From WTFY01 sp964614915 (GTDB taxonomy: Bacteria; Pseudomonadota; Gammaproteobacteria; UBA4575), in the NCBI GenBank assembly GCA_964614915.1, contig CAZTNC010000011.1, forward strand, positions 62,001-126,000: DNA of 64,000 bases, written 5' to 3'. This document shows, piece after piece, positions 28,323 through 36,951 of the stretch. Below the pieces are notes generated by a model. It saw only the letters and a list, made by a program, of their open reading frames with translations. It was not told where the DNA came from and searched no databases. Position 1 is the first letter of the stretch, and every line of letters begins with the position of its first letter. A program made the position numbers and the translations under genes.

Positions 28323-30003
28323 CCAGCGATTCTTCCTGTACCTGGCCTTAGCCTTTATCCTCTACATGATCTGGCTGACCTGGCAGCACGAACAGGCCCC
28401 GTTGCCTCCGGTCCCGCCGCCCTCGGCGACCCAGGGCGAGGTTCGCGGACTGCCTGAGGCCGAGGACCTTCCGGAACTTTTGGCCCCGGATACGCCCGAG
28501 GTGCCCGCGACTGCCGCGGCTCCAGAACGTGAGCCCTCCCGGGCTAGTCCCCGCACACCGCAGGTGCAGGTCAGAACCGATGTGCTGGACGTCGTCATCG
28601 ATACCCGGGGCGGCGATATTCGCCAGCTGGACACCCTGACCTACCCGGTGTCCCTGCAGGAAAAGGATGTCGGCTTCCGTCTCTTGCACGACGACGAGCT
28701 GACTCATATCGCGCAGTCCGGGCTACGCCATGACAACATCCACGGCCAGCCGGCACCGGCTTCACTTGCGCCGAGCCATCATGAAATCTACACCGCCGAG
28801 CGGTCCCGCTATGTCCTGGCAGACGGCCAGGACCGCCTGCAGGTCAAGCTTGTCTGGCAGGGTGATGGAGGCCTTCGGGTGGAGAAGGTCTTCACCTTCT
28901 ATCGCGGTACCTTCGTGATCGATGTCAGCCACCGCGTGCTCAACCCGGGTCCGGCCCCCTGGACCGGCCGCCAGTACCAGCAGTTGCGCCATAGCGACAT
29001 TCCCGAGGACCGCAGCTGGCTGCGCCTGCCGACCTACACCGGGGCAGCCTATTACGACGGCGCGTATCACAAGCACTCCTTCGGCGACATCGAGGATGAG
29101 CCCTTCAACATGCAGGTAGACGGTGGCTGGACGGCGATGCTGCAGCACTATTTTGTTTCGGCCTGGGTCGCAGAGCCCGGACAGGTGAACCGGTTCTACA
29201 GCAAGCGCGTGCAGGGCGCGGACGGGCCGCAATACCTGATCGGAATGCTGTCTGCCTCGCAAACGGTCCCGCCTGGCGTGCAGGGCGAGTTCAAGCGACG
29301 CCTGTATGCCGGACCCAAGCTGCAGCGCAGCATGGAGGAGATCGCACCGGGACTCGACCTGAGCGTGGACTACGGCATGTTCTCGATTCTTTCCAAGCCA
29401 CTGTTCTGGCTGCTGGAGTGGTTCCACAAGCTGGTCGGCAACTGGGGCGTGGCTATCATCCTGGTGACGATCGCGGTCAAGCTGGTGTTTTTCAAGCTCT
29501 CGGAAGCGAGTTACAAGTCCATGGCCCGCATGCGCAAGATCCAGCCCCGGTTCCAGGCGATGCGCGAACGCTATGCGGACGACAAGCAGAAGCTGAACCA
29601 GGCCCTGATGGAAATGTACAAGAAGGAAAAGATCAACCCGCTCGGCGGCTGTCTGCCGATCCTGGTGCAGATTCCCGTGTTCCTGGCCCTGTACTGGGTG
29701 CTAGTTGAAAGCGTCGAGTTGCGCCAGGCGCCGTTCATGCTGTGGATCCACGACCTCTCGCTGCGCGACCCGATTTTCGTGCTGCCGCTTTTGATGGGCA
29801 TCACCATGTACATCCAGTTCAAGCTCAACCCGGCGCCCCCGGACCCCATGCAGGCCAAGATTTTTGCCATGATGCCGATCATGATGACGGCCTTCATGGC
29901 GTTTTTCCCGGCTGGCCTCGTGCTGTACTGGCTGGTCAACAACCTCCTGTCCATTGCCCAGCAATACGTGATCACCAAGCGTATTGAACAGGCGGATTAC
30001 TAG
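28315..30003 (+). CDS. yidC: membrane protein insertase YidC
   Basis: A 562-residue insertase (E. coli 548) that integrates inner-membrane proteins alone or with SecYEG; the ATP synthase c subunit encoded at 40.9 kb is a classic client. The N-terminal helix FFLYLALAFILYMIWLTW is followed by the large periplasmic beta domain, then the conserved five-helix region with WGVAIILVTIAVKLVFF, the cytosolic hairpin KEKINPLGGCLPILVQIPVF, and FFPAGLVLYWLVNNLLS. The start is GTG at 28315, overlapping the yidD stop. Confidence 0.96.
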   Translation: MANQRFFLYLALAFILYMIWLTWQHEQAPLPPVPPPSATQGEVRGLPEAEDLPELLAPDTPEVPATAAAPEREPSRASPRTPQVQVRTDVLDVVIDTRGGDIRQLDTLTYPVSLQEKDVGFRLLHDDELTHIAQSGLRHDNIHGQPAPASLAPSHHEIYTAERSRYVLADGQDRLQVKLVWQGDGGLRVEKVFTFYRGTFVIDVSHRVLNPGPAPWTGRQYQQLRHSDIPEDRSWLRLPTYTGAAYYDGAYHKHSFGDIEDEPFNMQVDGGWTAMLQHYFVSAWVAEPGQVNRFYSKRVQGADGPQYLIGMLSASQTVPPGVQGEFKRRLYAGPKLQRSMEEIAPGLDLSVDYGMFSILSKPLFWLLEWFHKLVGNWGVAIILVTIAVKLVFFKLSEASYKSMARMRKIQPRFQAMRERYADDKQKLNQALMEMYKKEKINPLGGCLPILVQIPVFLALYWVLVESVELRQAPFMLWIHDLSLRDPIFVLPLLMGITMYIQFKLNPAPPDPMQAKIFAMMPIMMTAFMAFFPAGLVLYWLVNNLLSIAQQYVITKRIEQADY

Positions 30004-30033
30004 GCGCGAACGCCACGCGATAGGGCGCCGGCC

Positions 30034-31371
30034 TTGCCCAACGTCATTCCATCCTCCGCCGATTCCATCTGTGCCGTGGCCACCGCACCCGGGCGCGGCG
30101 CCCTGGCCGTGATCCGCCTGTCCGGACCGGATGCGCACAGCATCGCCGAGCAGGTGACGCATCGCAAGCTGGCCGCACGTCAGGCCATCCTGACCGGTTT
30201 TTACGATGCCCGCGGGGAGCGCATCGACCAGGGCATCGCGCTCTATTTCCAGGAACCGGCTTCCTTTTCGGGAGAGGACCTGGTCGAATTCCACACCCAC
30301 GGTAGCCCGGTGGTGTGCGACCTTTTGCTGGATACCCTGTGCACGCACGGCGCCCGGCTGGCAGAGCCCGGCGAATTCAGCCTGCGGGCCTTCATGAATC
30401 GCAAGATCGATCTGGCCCAGGCCGAAGCCATCGCCGACCTGATTGCAAGCTCCACCGAACAGTGCGTGCGCCTGGCCAACCGCTCCCTGCAGGGGCTTTT
30501 CTCCGCCCGGGTGCAGGAAGTGCTGGAGCAGCTGGTGGCCATTCGCACGGGGATCGAGGCGTACCTGGACTTTCCCGACGAGGATCTCGACGTGCAGCAA
30601 GCGCAGCATTTTTGCGAACAGCTGGAACAACTCGAAGCGGACATCACGACGTTTCTCGAGCAGGCACAGGCGGGGGAGCGCCTGCACACCGGGGCCACGC
30701 TTGCCATCGCCGGCCCACCCAATGTCGGCAAGTCCAGCCTGATCAACGCCCTGGCACAAAGCGACATTGCCATTGTGACCGCAGCACCCGGCACCACCCG
30801 CGATCCCGTGGCTACGGACATCGAAATCGCAGGCATGCCGGTCCACGTGGTGGACACCGCCGGTGTGCGCAAGACCGAGGATGTCATCGAGCGCGAGGGC
30901 ATCGCGCGCACCCGCCGCACACTGGAGCAGGCGGACCTGGTGGTGTGGATGAACGACGTCATGCAACCCGCGCAGGCACCCCCCGAGGAAGTGGAAGGTG
31001 CGCGCTGCATCCGGGCGCACAACAAGATCGATCTGACTGACCAAACACCAGGGGCCCTTGAGGACGAAGTCTATCTGTCGGTGAAGACCGCTTCGGGCCT
31101 GCAGGAATTGATCGAACTGATCCGTACCAAGCTGCTGGGGAGCGAGCAGGCGAGCACGCCGTTTCTGGCACGCAGGCGCCACCGGCTCGCCCTGCAGCAC
31201 ACCCGCGACCATGTCCGGGCCGCCGTGCAGGGGCTGCGCGAGTCCCGCGGACTGGAACTCGCGGGCGAGGACCTGCGCCTGGCGCAGCACGCACTTGGCG
31301 AGATTACCGGGGAATTCGGTTCCGAGGACCTGCTGGGCCGCATCTTCAGCGAGTTCTGCATCGGAAAGTAG
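30034..31371 (+). CDS. mnmE: tRNA modification GTPase MnmE
   Basis: With MnmG it makes 5-carboxymethylaminomethyl-uridine at the wobble position of several tRNAs. The 445-residue protein shows the folate-binding N-terminal domain (SICAVATAPGRGALAVIRLSG), the inserted GTPase with GPPNVGKSSLINAL, DTAGVRKT and HNKIDL, and the obligatory C-terminal CIGK, whose cysteine is residue 442. The start is TTG at 30034, 30 bp after yidC; no ATG or GTG fits better. mnmG follows after 100 bp. Confidence 0.96.
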   Translation: MPNVIPSSADSICAVATAPGRGALAVIRLSGPDAHSIAEQVTHRKLAARQAILTGFYDARGERIDQGIALYFQEPASFSGEDLVEFHTHGSPVVCDLLLDTLCTHGARLAEPGEFSLRAFMNRKIDLAQAEAIADLIASSTEQCVRLANRSLQGLFSARVQEVLEQLVAIRTGIEAYLDFPDEDLDVQQAQHFCEQLEQLEADITTFLEQAQAGERLHTGATLAIAGPPNVGKSSLINALAQSDIAIVTAAPGTTRDPVATDIEIAGMPVHVVDTAGVRKTEDVIEREGIARTRRTLEQADLVVWMNDVMQPAQAPPEEVEGARCIRAHNKIDLTDQTPGALEDEVYLSVKTASGLQELIELIRTKLLGSEQASTPFLARRRHRLALQHTRDHVRAAVQGLRESRGLELAGEDLRLAQHALGEITGEFGSEDLLGRIFSEFCIGK

Positions 31372-31471
31372 TCGAGTCCGTACACCGGGTTCAGTACAAT
31401 GGGCGGGATTTGCAAACGGGGGTGCGCGGATCCCTGATCCGGGCCTGCCTTGTGCACATGGACTTTCGAAC

Positions 31472-33364
31472 ATGAACACATCCACGCAGCACTACGACGT
31501 CATCGTCATCGGTGGCGGACACGCCGGAACCGAGGCGGCGCTGGCGGCTGCGCGTATGGGATGTCGCACGCTGCTGGTGACCCACAACCTGGAGACCCTC
31601 GGGCAGATGAGCTGCAACCCGGCCATCGGCGGGATTGGCAAAAGCCACCTGGTCCGGGAAATCGACGCTATGGGCGGTGCCATGGCACTGGCGGCCGACC
31701 GTGCCGGGATCCAGTTCCGCATTCTGAACTCACGCAAGGGCCCCGCAGTTCGCGCCACCCGCGCGCAGGCGGACCGGACACTGTATAAGGCCGCCATCCG
31801 CGAGCTGCTGGAGAATCAGGAAGGCCTGCATCTGTTCCAGGCTGCGGTCGATGACTTGGTGGTCGAGCAGGATGCCGTGCGCGGGGTTCGCACCCAGTCC
31901 GGCCTGCAGTTCGAGGCATCGTCGGTGGTGCTGACCACCGGCACGTTTTTGGGCGGCAAGATCCATGTCGGCGACATCCAGTACGGCGCCGGTCGCGCCG
32001 GCGACCCACCGGCACTGACCCTCGCACAGCGCCTGCGCGAGTTGCCGTTTCGGGTCGGGCGCCTGAAAACCGGTACCCCGCCGCGCCTCGACGGGCGCAC
32101 GATCGATTACAGCGTCATGGAACGCCAGCCCGGCGATGTGCCGACCCCGGTATTCTCGTTCGCGGGCAGCCGCGAGCTGCACCCCGAGCAGGTCTGCTGC
32201 CACATCACCTACACCAACGAGACCACGCATGCCCTGATCCGCAAGGACCTGCACCGCTCCCCCATGTACAACGGCGGCATCGAGAGCGTCGGGCCGCGCT
32301 ACTGCCCCTCCATCGAGGACAAGGTCACCCGCTTCGCAGAGCGCACCCAACACCAGGTGTTCGTCGAGCCGGAAGGCCTTCGAACCCACGAGGTATACCC
32401 GAACGGGCTGTCTACCAGTTTGCCCTATGAGACCCAGTGCGACTTCGTGCACTCGATCAAGGGCTTCGAGAACGCGCACATCACGCGCCCCGGCTACGCC
32501 ATCGAATACGACTTCTTTGACCCGCGCGACCTGCGCCCAAGCCTCGAGACCCGCACCGTGCAGGGGCTGTATTTTGCCGGCCAGATCAACGGCACCACGG
32601 GCTACGAGGAGGCGGCAGCCCAGGGGCTGCTGGCAGGCATCAACGCCGCGCGCCGGGTGCAGGAAAAGGATGCCTGGGTCGTGCGCCGCGATGAGGCCTA
32701 CCTCGGGGTCATGGTGGATGACCTAGTCACGCGCGGCACGCTGGAGCCGTACCGCATGTTTACCAGCCGCGCCGAATTTCGCCTGTTGCTGCGCCAGGAC
32801 AACGCTGACCTGCGGCTCAGCGAAACCGCCTACCGGCTCGGCTGCCTGCCCGAGGCACGCTGGCAGGCGTTTGCGCAAAAGCGCGAGGCCATCGAGCGTG
32901 AGACCCGGCACCTGCAGGCCACCCGGTTGCGCCCGCAGGACGTGCCGCCCGCACAGGCCCGGGAAGTACTGGGCGGGGAACTCAGGCACGAATACAGCCT
33001 GTATGACCTGTTGCGAAGGCCGCACACGAGCCTCGAACAACTGCGCCGGCTTGCACCCGGGGAATGCACGGACATCGCCCCGGACGTCGCCGAGCAGATC
33101 GAGATCCAGGCGCGCTACGCCGGCTACATTGAACGCCAGGCCGCCCAGGCCCGACATCTCGCCCAGCAAGAGCATGTCCGCCTGCCGGGGGACCTGGAAT
33201 ATGCCGCCGTCGCCGGCCTGTCCAACGAGGCCTGCCAGAAGCTGGCCGAGATTCGCCCGCGCACCCTCGGCCAGGCCGCCAGGATCCCGGGCATGACCTC
33301 CTCGGCGCTGTCGCTCCTGCTGGTGCACCTCAGAACGCGCGAGCAATTGAAGCAGAGCGCGTGA
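31472..33364 (+). CDS. mnmG: tRNA uridine-5-carboxymethylaminomethyl enzyme MnmG
   Basis: The FAD-dependent partner of MnmE, 630 residues (E. coli 629). The Rossmann FAD motif VIVIGGGHAGTEAALAAARMG is at the N-terminus; CNPAIGGIGKSHLVRE, the catalytic-cysteine region QVCCHITYTNETTH and TGYEEAAAQGLLAGINAA are conserved. A TACAAT element at 31395-31400 may act as its own -10 box. Its stop overlaps the rsmG start as GTGA, tying it to the rsmG-parA-parB run. Confidence 0.97.
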   Translation: MNTSTQHYDVIVIGGGHAGTEAALAAARMGCRTLLVTHNLETLGQMSCNPAIGGIGKSHLVREIDAMGGAMALAADRAGIQFRILNSRKGPAVRATRAQADRTLYKAAIRELLENQEGLHLFQAAVDDLVVEQDAVRGVRTQSGLQFEASSVVLTTGTFLGGKIHVGDIQYGAGRAGDPPALTLAQRLRELPFRVGRLKTGTPPRLDGRTIDYSVMERQPGDVPTPVFSFAGSRELHPEQVCCHITYTNETTHALIRKDLHRSPMYNGGIESVGPRYCPSIEDKVTRFAERTQHQVFVEPEGLRTHEVYPNGLSTSLPYETQCDFVHSIKGFENAHITRPGYAIEYDFFDPRDLRPSLETRTVQGLYFAGQINGTTGYEEAAAQGLLAGINAARRVQEKDAWVVRRDEAYLGVMVDDLVTRGTLEPYRMFTSRAEFRLLLRQDNADLRLSETAYRLGCLPEARWQAFAQKREAIERETRHLQATRLRPQDVPPAQAREVLGGELRHEYSLYDLLRRPHTSLEQLRRLAPGECTDIAPDVAEQIEIQARYAGYIERQAAQARHLAQQEHVRLPGDLEYAAVAGLSNEACQKLAEIRPRTLGQAARIPGMTSSALSLLLVHLRTREQLKQSA

Positions 33365-34017
33365 GTTCTTTGGCCGTACCCTCGACCCCCCTTTCGCCCC
33401 CGCAGGACGGGACGCAGCTTGAGGCCGGGCTGCAACAGATGCAGGTCCCGGCAGACACCGCCTGCCTTCAGGCGTTGCTGCAATTCATGCAGCTGCTGCA
33501 AAAATGGAACATGGCGTACAACCTCACGGCTGTGGCAGACACCGACACGCTGCTCCACCGCCATGTGTTCGACAGCCTGAGCCTGCTGCCGCACCTGGCC
33601 GGGCGTCACGTGATCGATGTCGGCAGCGGTGCCGGGCTGCCCGGCATCCCCCTGGCGATCGCCTGCCCGGACCGGGAATTCCTGCTGCTCGATGCCAATG
33701 CCAAGAAAACCCGGTTTATGCAGCAGTGCATCATCGAGATCGGCCTGCAAAATGCCAGGGTGCACCGGCAACGGGTGGAAGAGTACGTCCCGCCACAGGG
33801 CTTTGACACGGTGGTGAGCCGTGCACTGGCGCCCGCGGATACGCTGCTCGCCTGGGTGGATCCCCTGCTGGACCGTGGCCGGGTGCTGCTCATGCTGGGT
33901 CCGTCTGGCGGCCTGCCGGAGTTGCCCGGTGGGTATCGCCTGCAGGGAATGTATCCGGCAGGCGTTCCGAGCGCCGACACCGGTCGACAAATCGCCGTGC
34001 TTGAAAAGGGTCCATGA
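33361..34017 (+). CDS. rsmG: 16S rRNA (guanine527-N7)-methyltransferase
   Basis: RsmG methylates G527 of 16S rRNA using SAM; loss gives low-level streptomycin resistance. The 218-residue protein has the SAM loop VIDVGSGAGLPGIPLAIA, KWNMAYNLTAV and LLDANAKKTRF. Translation starts with GTG overlapping the mnmG stop, and its own stop overlaps the parA ATG, so the four genes mnmG-rsmG-parA-parB are tightly coupled. Confidence 0.96.
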   Translation: MSSLAVPSTPLSPPQDGTQLEAGLQQMQVPADTACLQALLQFMQLLQKWNMAYNLTAVADTDTLLHRHVFDSLSLLPHLAGRHVIDVGSGAGLPGIPLAIACPDREFLLLDANAKKTRFMQQCIIEIGLQNARVHRQRVEEYVPPQGFDTVVSRALAPADTLLAWVDPLLDRGRVLLMLGPSGGLPELPGGYRLQGMYPAGVPSADTGRQIAVLEKGP

Positions 34018-34832
34018 GGACAGTCTCCATCACCAACCAGAAGGGCGGCGTGGGCAAGACCACCACCTCGGTGAATCTGGCTGCCGCTATGGCGAACGCT
34101 TCCCGCCGGGTGCTGCTCATCGACCTGGACCCGCAAGGCAATGCCACCACGGGCTCCGGGGTCGACAAGCGGGAGGTGGAGAACACCACGGCACAGGCCC
34201 TGATGAAGGACGCGCTGGCTGCTGAATGCGTCGTTCCCGGCTGCAAGGGCGGCTACGACCTGATGCCCGGCAACGAGCAGCTGACCACGGCCGAAGTGCG
34301 CCTGCTGGAGCTCCAGGGCCGCGAGTTCAGGCTGCGCGAGGCCCTGCAGTCGCTGCACGAGCGCTACGACTATGTCTTCCTCGACTGCCCGCCCTCGCTC
34401 AACATGCTCACCCTCAACGGCCTGGTGGCCGCCGACAGTGTCATCATTCCGACGCAGTGCGAATACTATGCGCTCGAGGGGCTGTCGGCCCTGATGCAAA
34501 CCGTCGACCGGGTGCGCCGCACCGCCAACCCGGCGCTTGAGATCGAGGGATTGCTGCGCACCATGTACGACTCGCGCAACAACCTGGCCCAGGATGTTTC
34601 CAGCCAGCTGGCTTCGCACTTCGGCGAAGAGGTCTTCCGCACCATCATCCCCCGCAACGTGACCCTGGCCGAGGCCCCTAGCCACGGCCTGCCGGTGTTG
34701 TTGTATGATGCATACTCGCGCGGTGCGCAGGCCTACCTGAACCTGGCCAACGAGATGCTGGCACGCGCGAAGGGGCCCGAAACAACGACGCCTGGCTCGC
34801 CGGAGATGCAGCAACACACACCGGAATCATGA
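34014..34832 (+). CDS. parA: chromosome partitioning ATPase ParA (Soj)
   Basis: A 272-residue ParA that forms ATP-dependent gradients on DNA and moves ParB-parS complexes apart. It has the deviant Walker A ITNQKGGVGKTTTSVNLAAA, LIDLDPQGNATTG and VFLDCPPSLNMLTLN. Start and stop overlap rsmG and parB by four bases each. With the parS sites in recF this forms the complete segregation system of the chromosome. Confidence 0.97.
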   Translation: MRTVSITNQKGGVGKTTTSVNLAAAMANASRRVLLIDLDPQGNATTGSGVDKREVENTTAQALMKDALAAECVVPGCKGGYDLMPGNEQLTTAEVRLLELQGREFRLREALQSLHERYDYVFLDCPPSLNMLTLNGLVAADSVIIPTQCEYYALEGLSALMQTVDRVRRTANPALEIEGLLRTMYDSRNNLAQDVSSQLASHFGEEVFRTIIPRNVTLAEAPSHGLPVLLYDAYSRGAQAYLNLANEMLARAKGPETTTPGSPEMQQHTPES

Positions 34833-35704
34833 CAAAGAAAAAACGAGGGCTGGGCGCACTGGGGGTCGACGTATTGCTGAGCACCCCTGGCCCGGGCACG
34901 AAAGGCGATGTGCGCGGTGCGGCCCTGCGGCAGCTGCCGATCGAACGGGTCCAACGCAGCCCCTACCAGCCACGCCAGTCGATGCAGCCCGAAGCGCTGG
35001 AAGCCCTGGCGGAATCGATTCGCCAACAGGGCGTGATGCAGCCCGTCGTGGTACGCGAGGTCGCAGGGGACTACCAACTGATCGCAGGGGAACGCCGATG
35101 GCGGGCAGCCCAGCAAGCCGGCCTGCAGGAGATTCCGGCCATCGTGCGCGAGGCAAGCGACTCGGAAGCGGCGGCCATGGCCCTGGTCGAGAACCTGCAG
35201 CGCGAGGACCTGAACCCGCTTGAGGAAGCGCGGGCATTTTCCACCCTGGTAGAGCACTTTGGCCTGACCCACCAGCAGGTGGGGGACGCTACAGGCCGCT
35301 CGCGCGCGGCCGTCAGCAACAGCCTGCGCCTGCTGACCCTGCCTGCTGCGGTGAAAGACCTGCTGGACCAGGGACGCATCGAGATGGGCCATGCGCGCGC
35401 CCTGCTGGCCCTGGACGAAGCAGGGCAGCTCGAGGCCGCCCATGCCGTGGTCCGCCAAAACCTGTCGGTACGCGCGACCGAGAAGCTGGTCAAGCGGATG
35501 AGCTCGGGCGCCGTACAGCCCCCCCGCGACAAGGGCCGTGTTGACCCCGACATCCAGCGCATGGAAGAAAAGCTTTCAGGCCAACTGCAAGCCAGCGTGA
35601 AAATCCGCCACCGTCAAAATGGCAGCGGACAGGTGTCGATCTCCTATGCCAACCTGGACGAGTTCGGCGGTATCGTTGAAAAGCTTATTTCAGTGCAAGA
35701 CTGA
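34829..35704 (+). CDS. parB: chromosome partitioning protein ParB (Spo0J)
   Basis: A 291-residue ParB. The N-terminal KKRGLGALGVD stimulates ParA ATPase; the CTP-binding domain has the conserved AGERRWRAAQQAG and LVENLQREDLNPLEEA; the helix-turn-helix around residues 140-200 reads parS; the C-terminal dimerisation domain ends in GGIVEKLISVQD. As a CTP-dependent clamp it would load at the two parS sites in recF and spread. It is the last gene of the run; the convergent outer-membrane protein gene ends 48 bp away. Confidence 0.97.
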   Translation: MTKKKRGLGALGVDVLLSTPGPGTKGDVRGAALRQLPIERVQRSPYQPRQSMQPEALEALAESIRQQGVMQPVVVREVAGDYQLIAGERRWRAAQQAGLQEIPAIVREASDSEAAAMALVENLQREDLNPLEEARAFSTLVEHFGLTHQQVGDATGRSRAAVSNSLRLLTLPAAVKDLLDQGRIEMGHARALLALDEAGQLEAAHAVVRQNLSVRATEKLVKRMSSGAVQPPRDKGRVDPDIQRMEEKLSGQLQASVKIRHRQNGSGQVSISYANLDEFGGIVEKLISVQD

Positions 35705-35752
35705 ATCTTGCGAGAGGGTTATAGCCACCCATATTCCGCTGACTCGAGTTTC

Positions 35753-36616
35753 CTAGCTGCCGAACCGGTGCTTCAGGTTAAGCAGCAGGGACCAGTGGTC
35801 GATGTCGCTGATCTTTGTATGGAAGACCTGGTCCGGGACCGGATGCTCGATGTAGCCTTTCGTATCGCGCAGGTCGCCGACCTCGCTGTAGGTCAGCTTG
35901 AGTCCCAGTTGCAGCTGCTGCGTAAGGCTGTAGTCGGCCCCGGCATGCAGGTGTGCGGAAAATTCGGTGTCGCGTAGATCCACGTCCTTCCAGGAATTGT
36001 AGGCGCTGGGTGGGGATAACTCGGCATTGCAGTTGTGATCGCAGCTGTAGTCGCTTCTGTACACCAGCCCGGAGAGCTTGACACGGGACACCCCGATCCC
36101 GACCCCCAGATAGGGAGTGAGGCGACCGTATGTGCGCGGGAAATCGTAGTAGGCATTCAACTGCAGGCCCTCTGTTCGCAAGCGATCGATCAAGTCCACG
36201 GACTCGTTGGTGTAGCCGGATGTGGTGTCCGGCAGGATCGGTGTTCCGTCCAGGTAGGAGATGCCGGTGAATTCCCGTCCGAGATCGTTTTCGCGGCGGG
36301 TTGCCGAGAGCTCCAGGCGCACGGCGCCCAACACCCGGCCAACGGCAAATTCAAACACGCTGCCACGGTCTGCGTCATGGTCGTAAAACCACTGGTAGCC
36401 CCCGATGGAGTCCTTCTGGCTGCAGTCATCGTTCGGATAACAGATCGTGTCCCGGTTCCAGCCCGTCTGCTTGATCTCGGACATCCAGCCGAGGCCCGCA
36501 CCTGCACTCACGTACCAGCCCGAGTGTCGTGAATCATCTGCCATGCCAGGCGAACCCAGCAGGACGGCAAGCCCCAGCAGGGCAGCTTTGGTCGCGGTAG
36601 TTAAAATCAACCTCAT
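35753..36616 (-). CDS. outer-membrane beta-barrel protein with two cysteine pairs
   Basis: A 287-residue protein with a signal peptide (residues 1-26, cut after GMA) followed by alternating amphipathic strands typical of small outer-membrane barrels, for example GWYVSAGAGLGWM, YLGVGIGVSRVKLSG and LQLGLKLTYSEVGDL. I cannot name the family beyond the general OmpA/OmpW-like barrel type. Cys59 and Cys65 (ICYPNDDC) and Cys192 and Cys196 (SCDHNC) are paired in probable surface loops, suggesting disulfide-pinned loops. The ATG follows GGGAGA. The gene is convergent with parB. Confidence 0.7.
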   Translation of the reverse strand: MRLILTTATKAALLGLAVLLGSPGMADDSRHSGWYVSAGAGLGWMSEIKQTGWNRDTICYPNDDCSQKDSIGGYQWFYDHDADRGSVFEFAVGRVLGAVRLELSATRRENDLGREFTGISYLDGTPILPDTTSGYTNESVDLIDRLRTEGLQLNAYYDFPRTYGRLTPYLGVGIGVSRVKLSGLVYRSDYSCDHNCNAELSPPSAYNSWKDVDLRDTEFSAHLHAGADYSLTQQLQLGLKLTYSEVGDLRDTKGYIEHPVPDQVFHTKISDIDHWSLLLNLKHRFGS

Positions 36617-36951
36617 ACGATCATCTCCCTTGTTTTTGAGATTGTAAGGCCGCCTGCGCCCCGAAATGAGGCAGCCCGGGCAAACCCAGCCCCGGTGCGG
36701 CCAGTGAGGCGGTGCGCGCCCGCAGGGCCCACCCGTCCTTGCCCCGGCCCGGGGCAAAAACACCACCCCCCATAAAGGAGGGCTATGTCATGATAGAGAA
36801 TACTGACTTGATGGTATAGGGAGAATCATTACCATTCGCGCTTTCGCGCCAATTGGCCCGGTCTTCACTGTCGCGTGATCGACCGGCACAGGCATACCCG
36901 ATTTAGGCCCGGGTACGGCTCACTGTACGGACAATGCAGGCTAGGGAAAGC
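36617..36951. other. intergenic region between the barrel protein and the haloperoxidase genes
   Basis: These 335 bp separate two divergent genes and should carry both promoters. GC-rich near the barrel gene, they become more AT-rich from 36770 on, where a Fur-box-like palindrome is found (36821-36837). No open frame or RNA gene with support was seen. A CTGCGGGC/GGGCACC-rich part around 36700-36750 has no clear hairpin. Confidence 0.5.
36821..36837. promoter_or_regulatory. Fur-box-like palindrome upstream of the haloperoxidase gene
   Basis: Read on the minus strand, TGGTAATGATTCTCC matches the 7-1-7 Fur consensus TGATAATCATTATCA at 11 of 14 arm positions. It lies about 115 bp before the ATG at 36952, so iron control of the exported haloperoxidase and the following porin is plausible. 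No -10/-35 pair could be placed with confidence. Confidence 0.4.
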
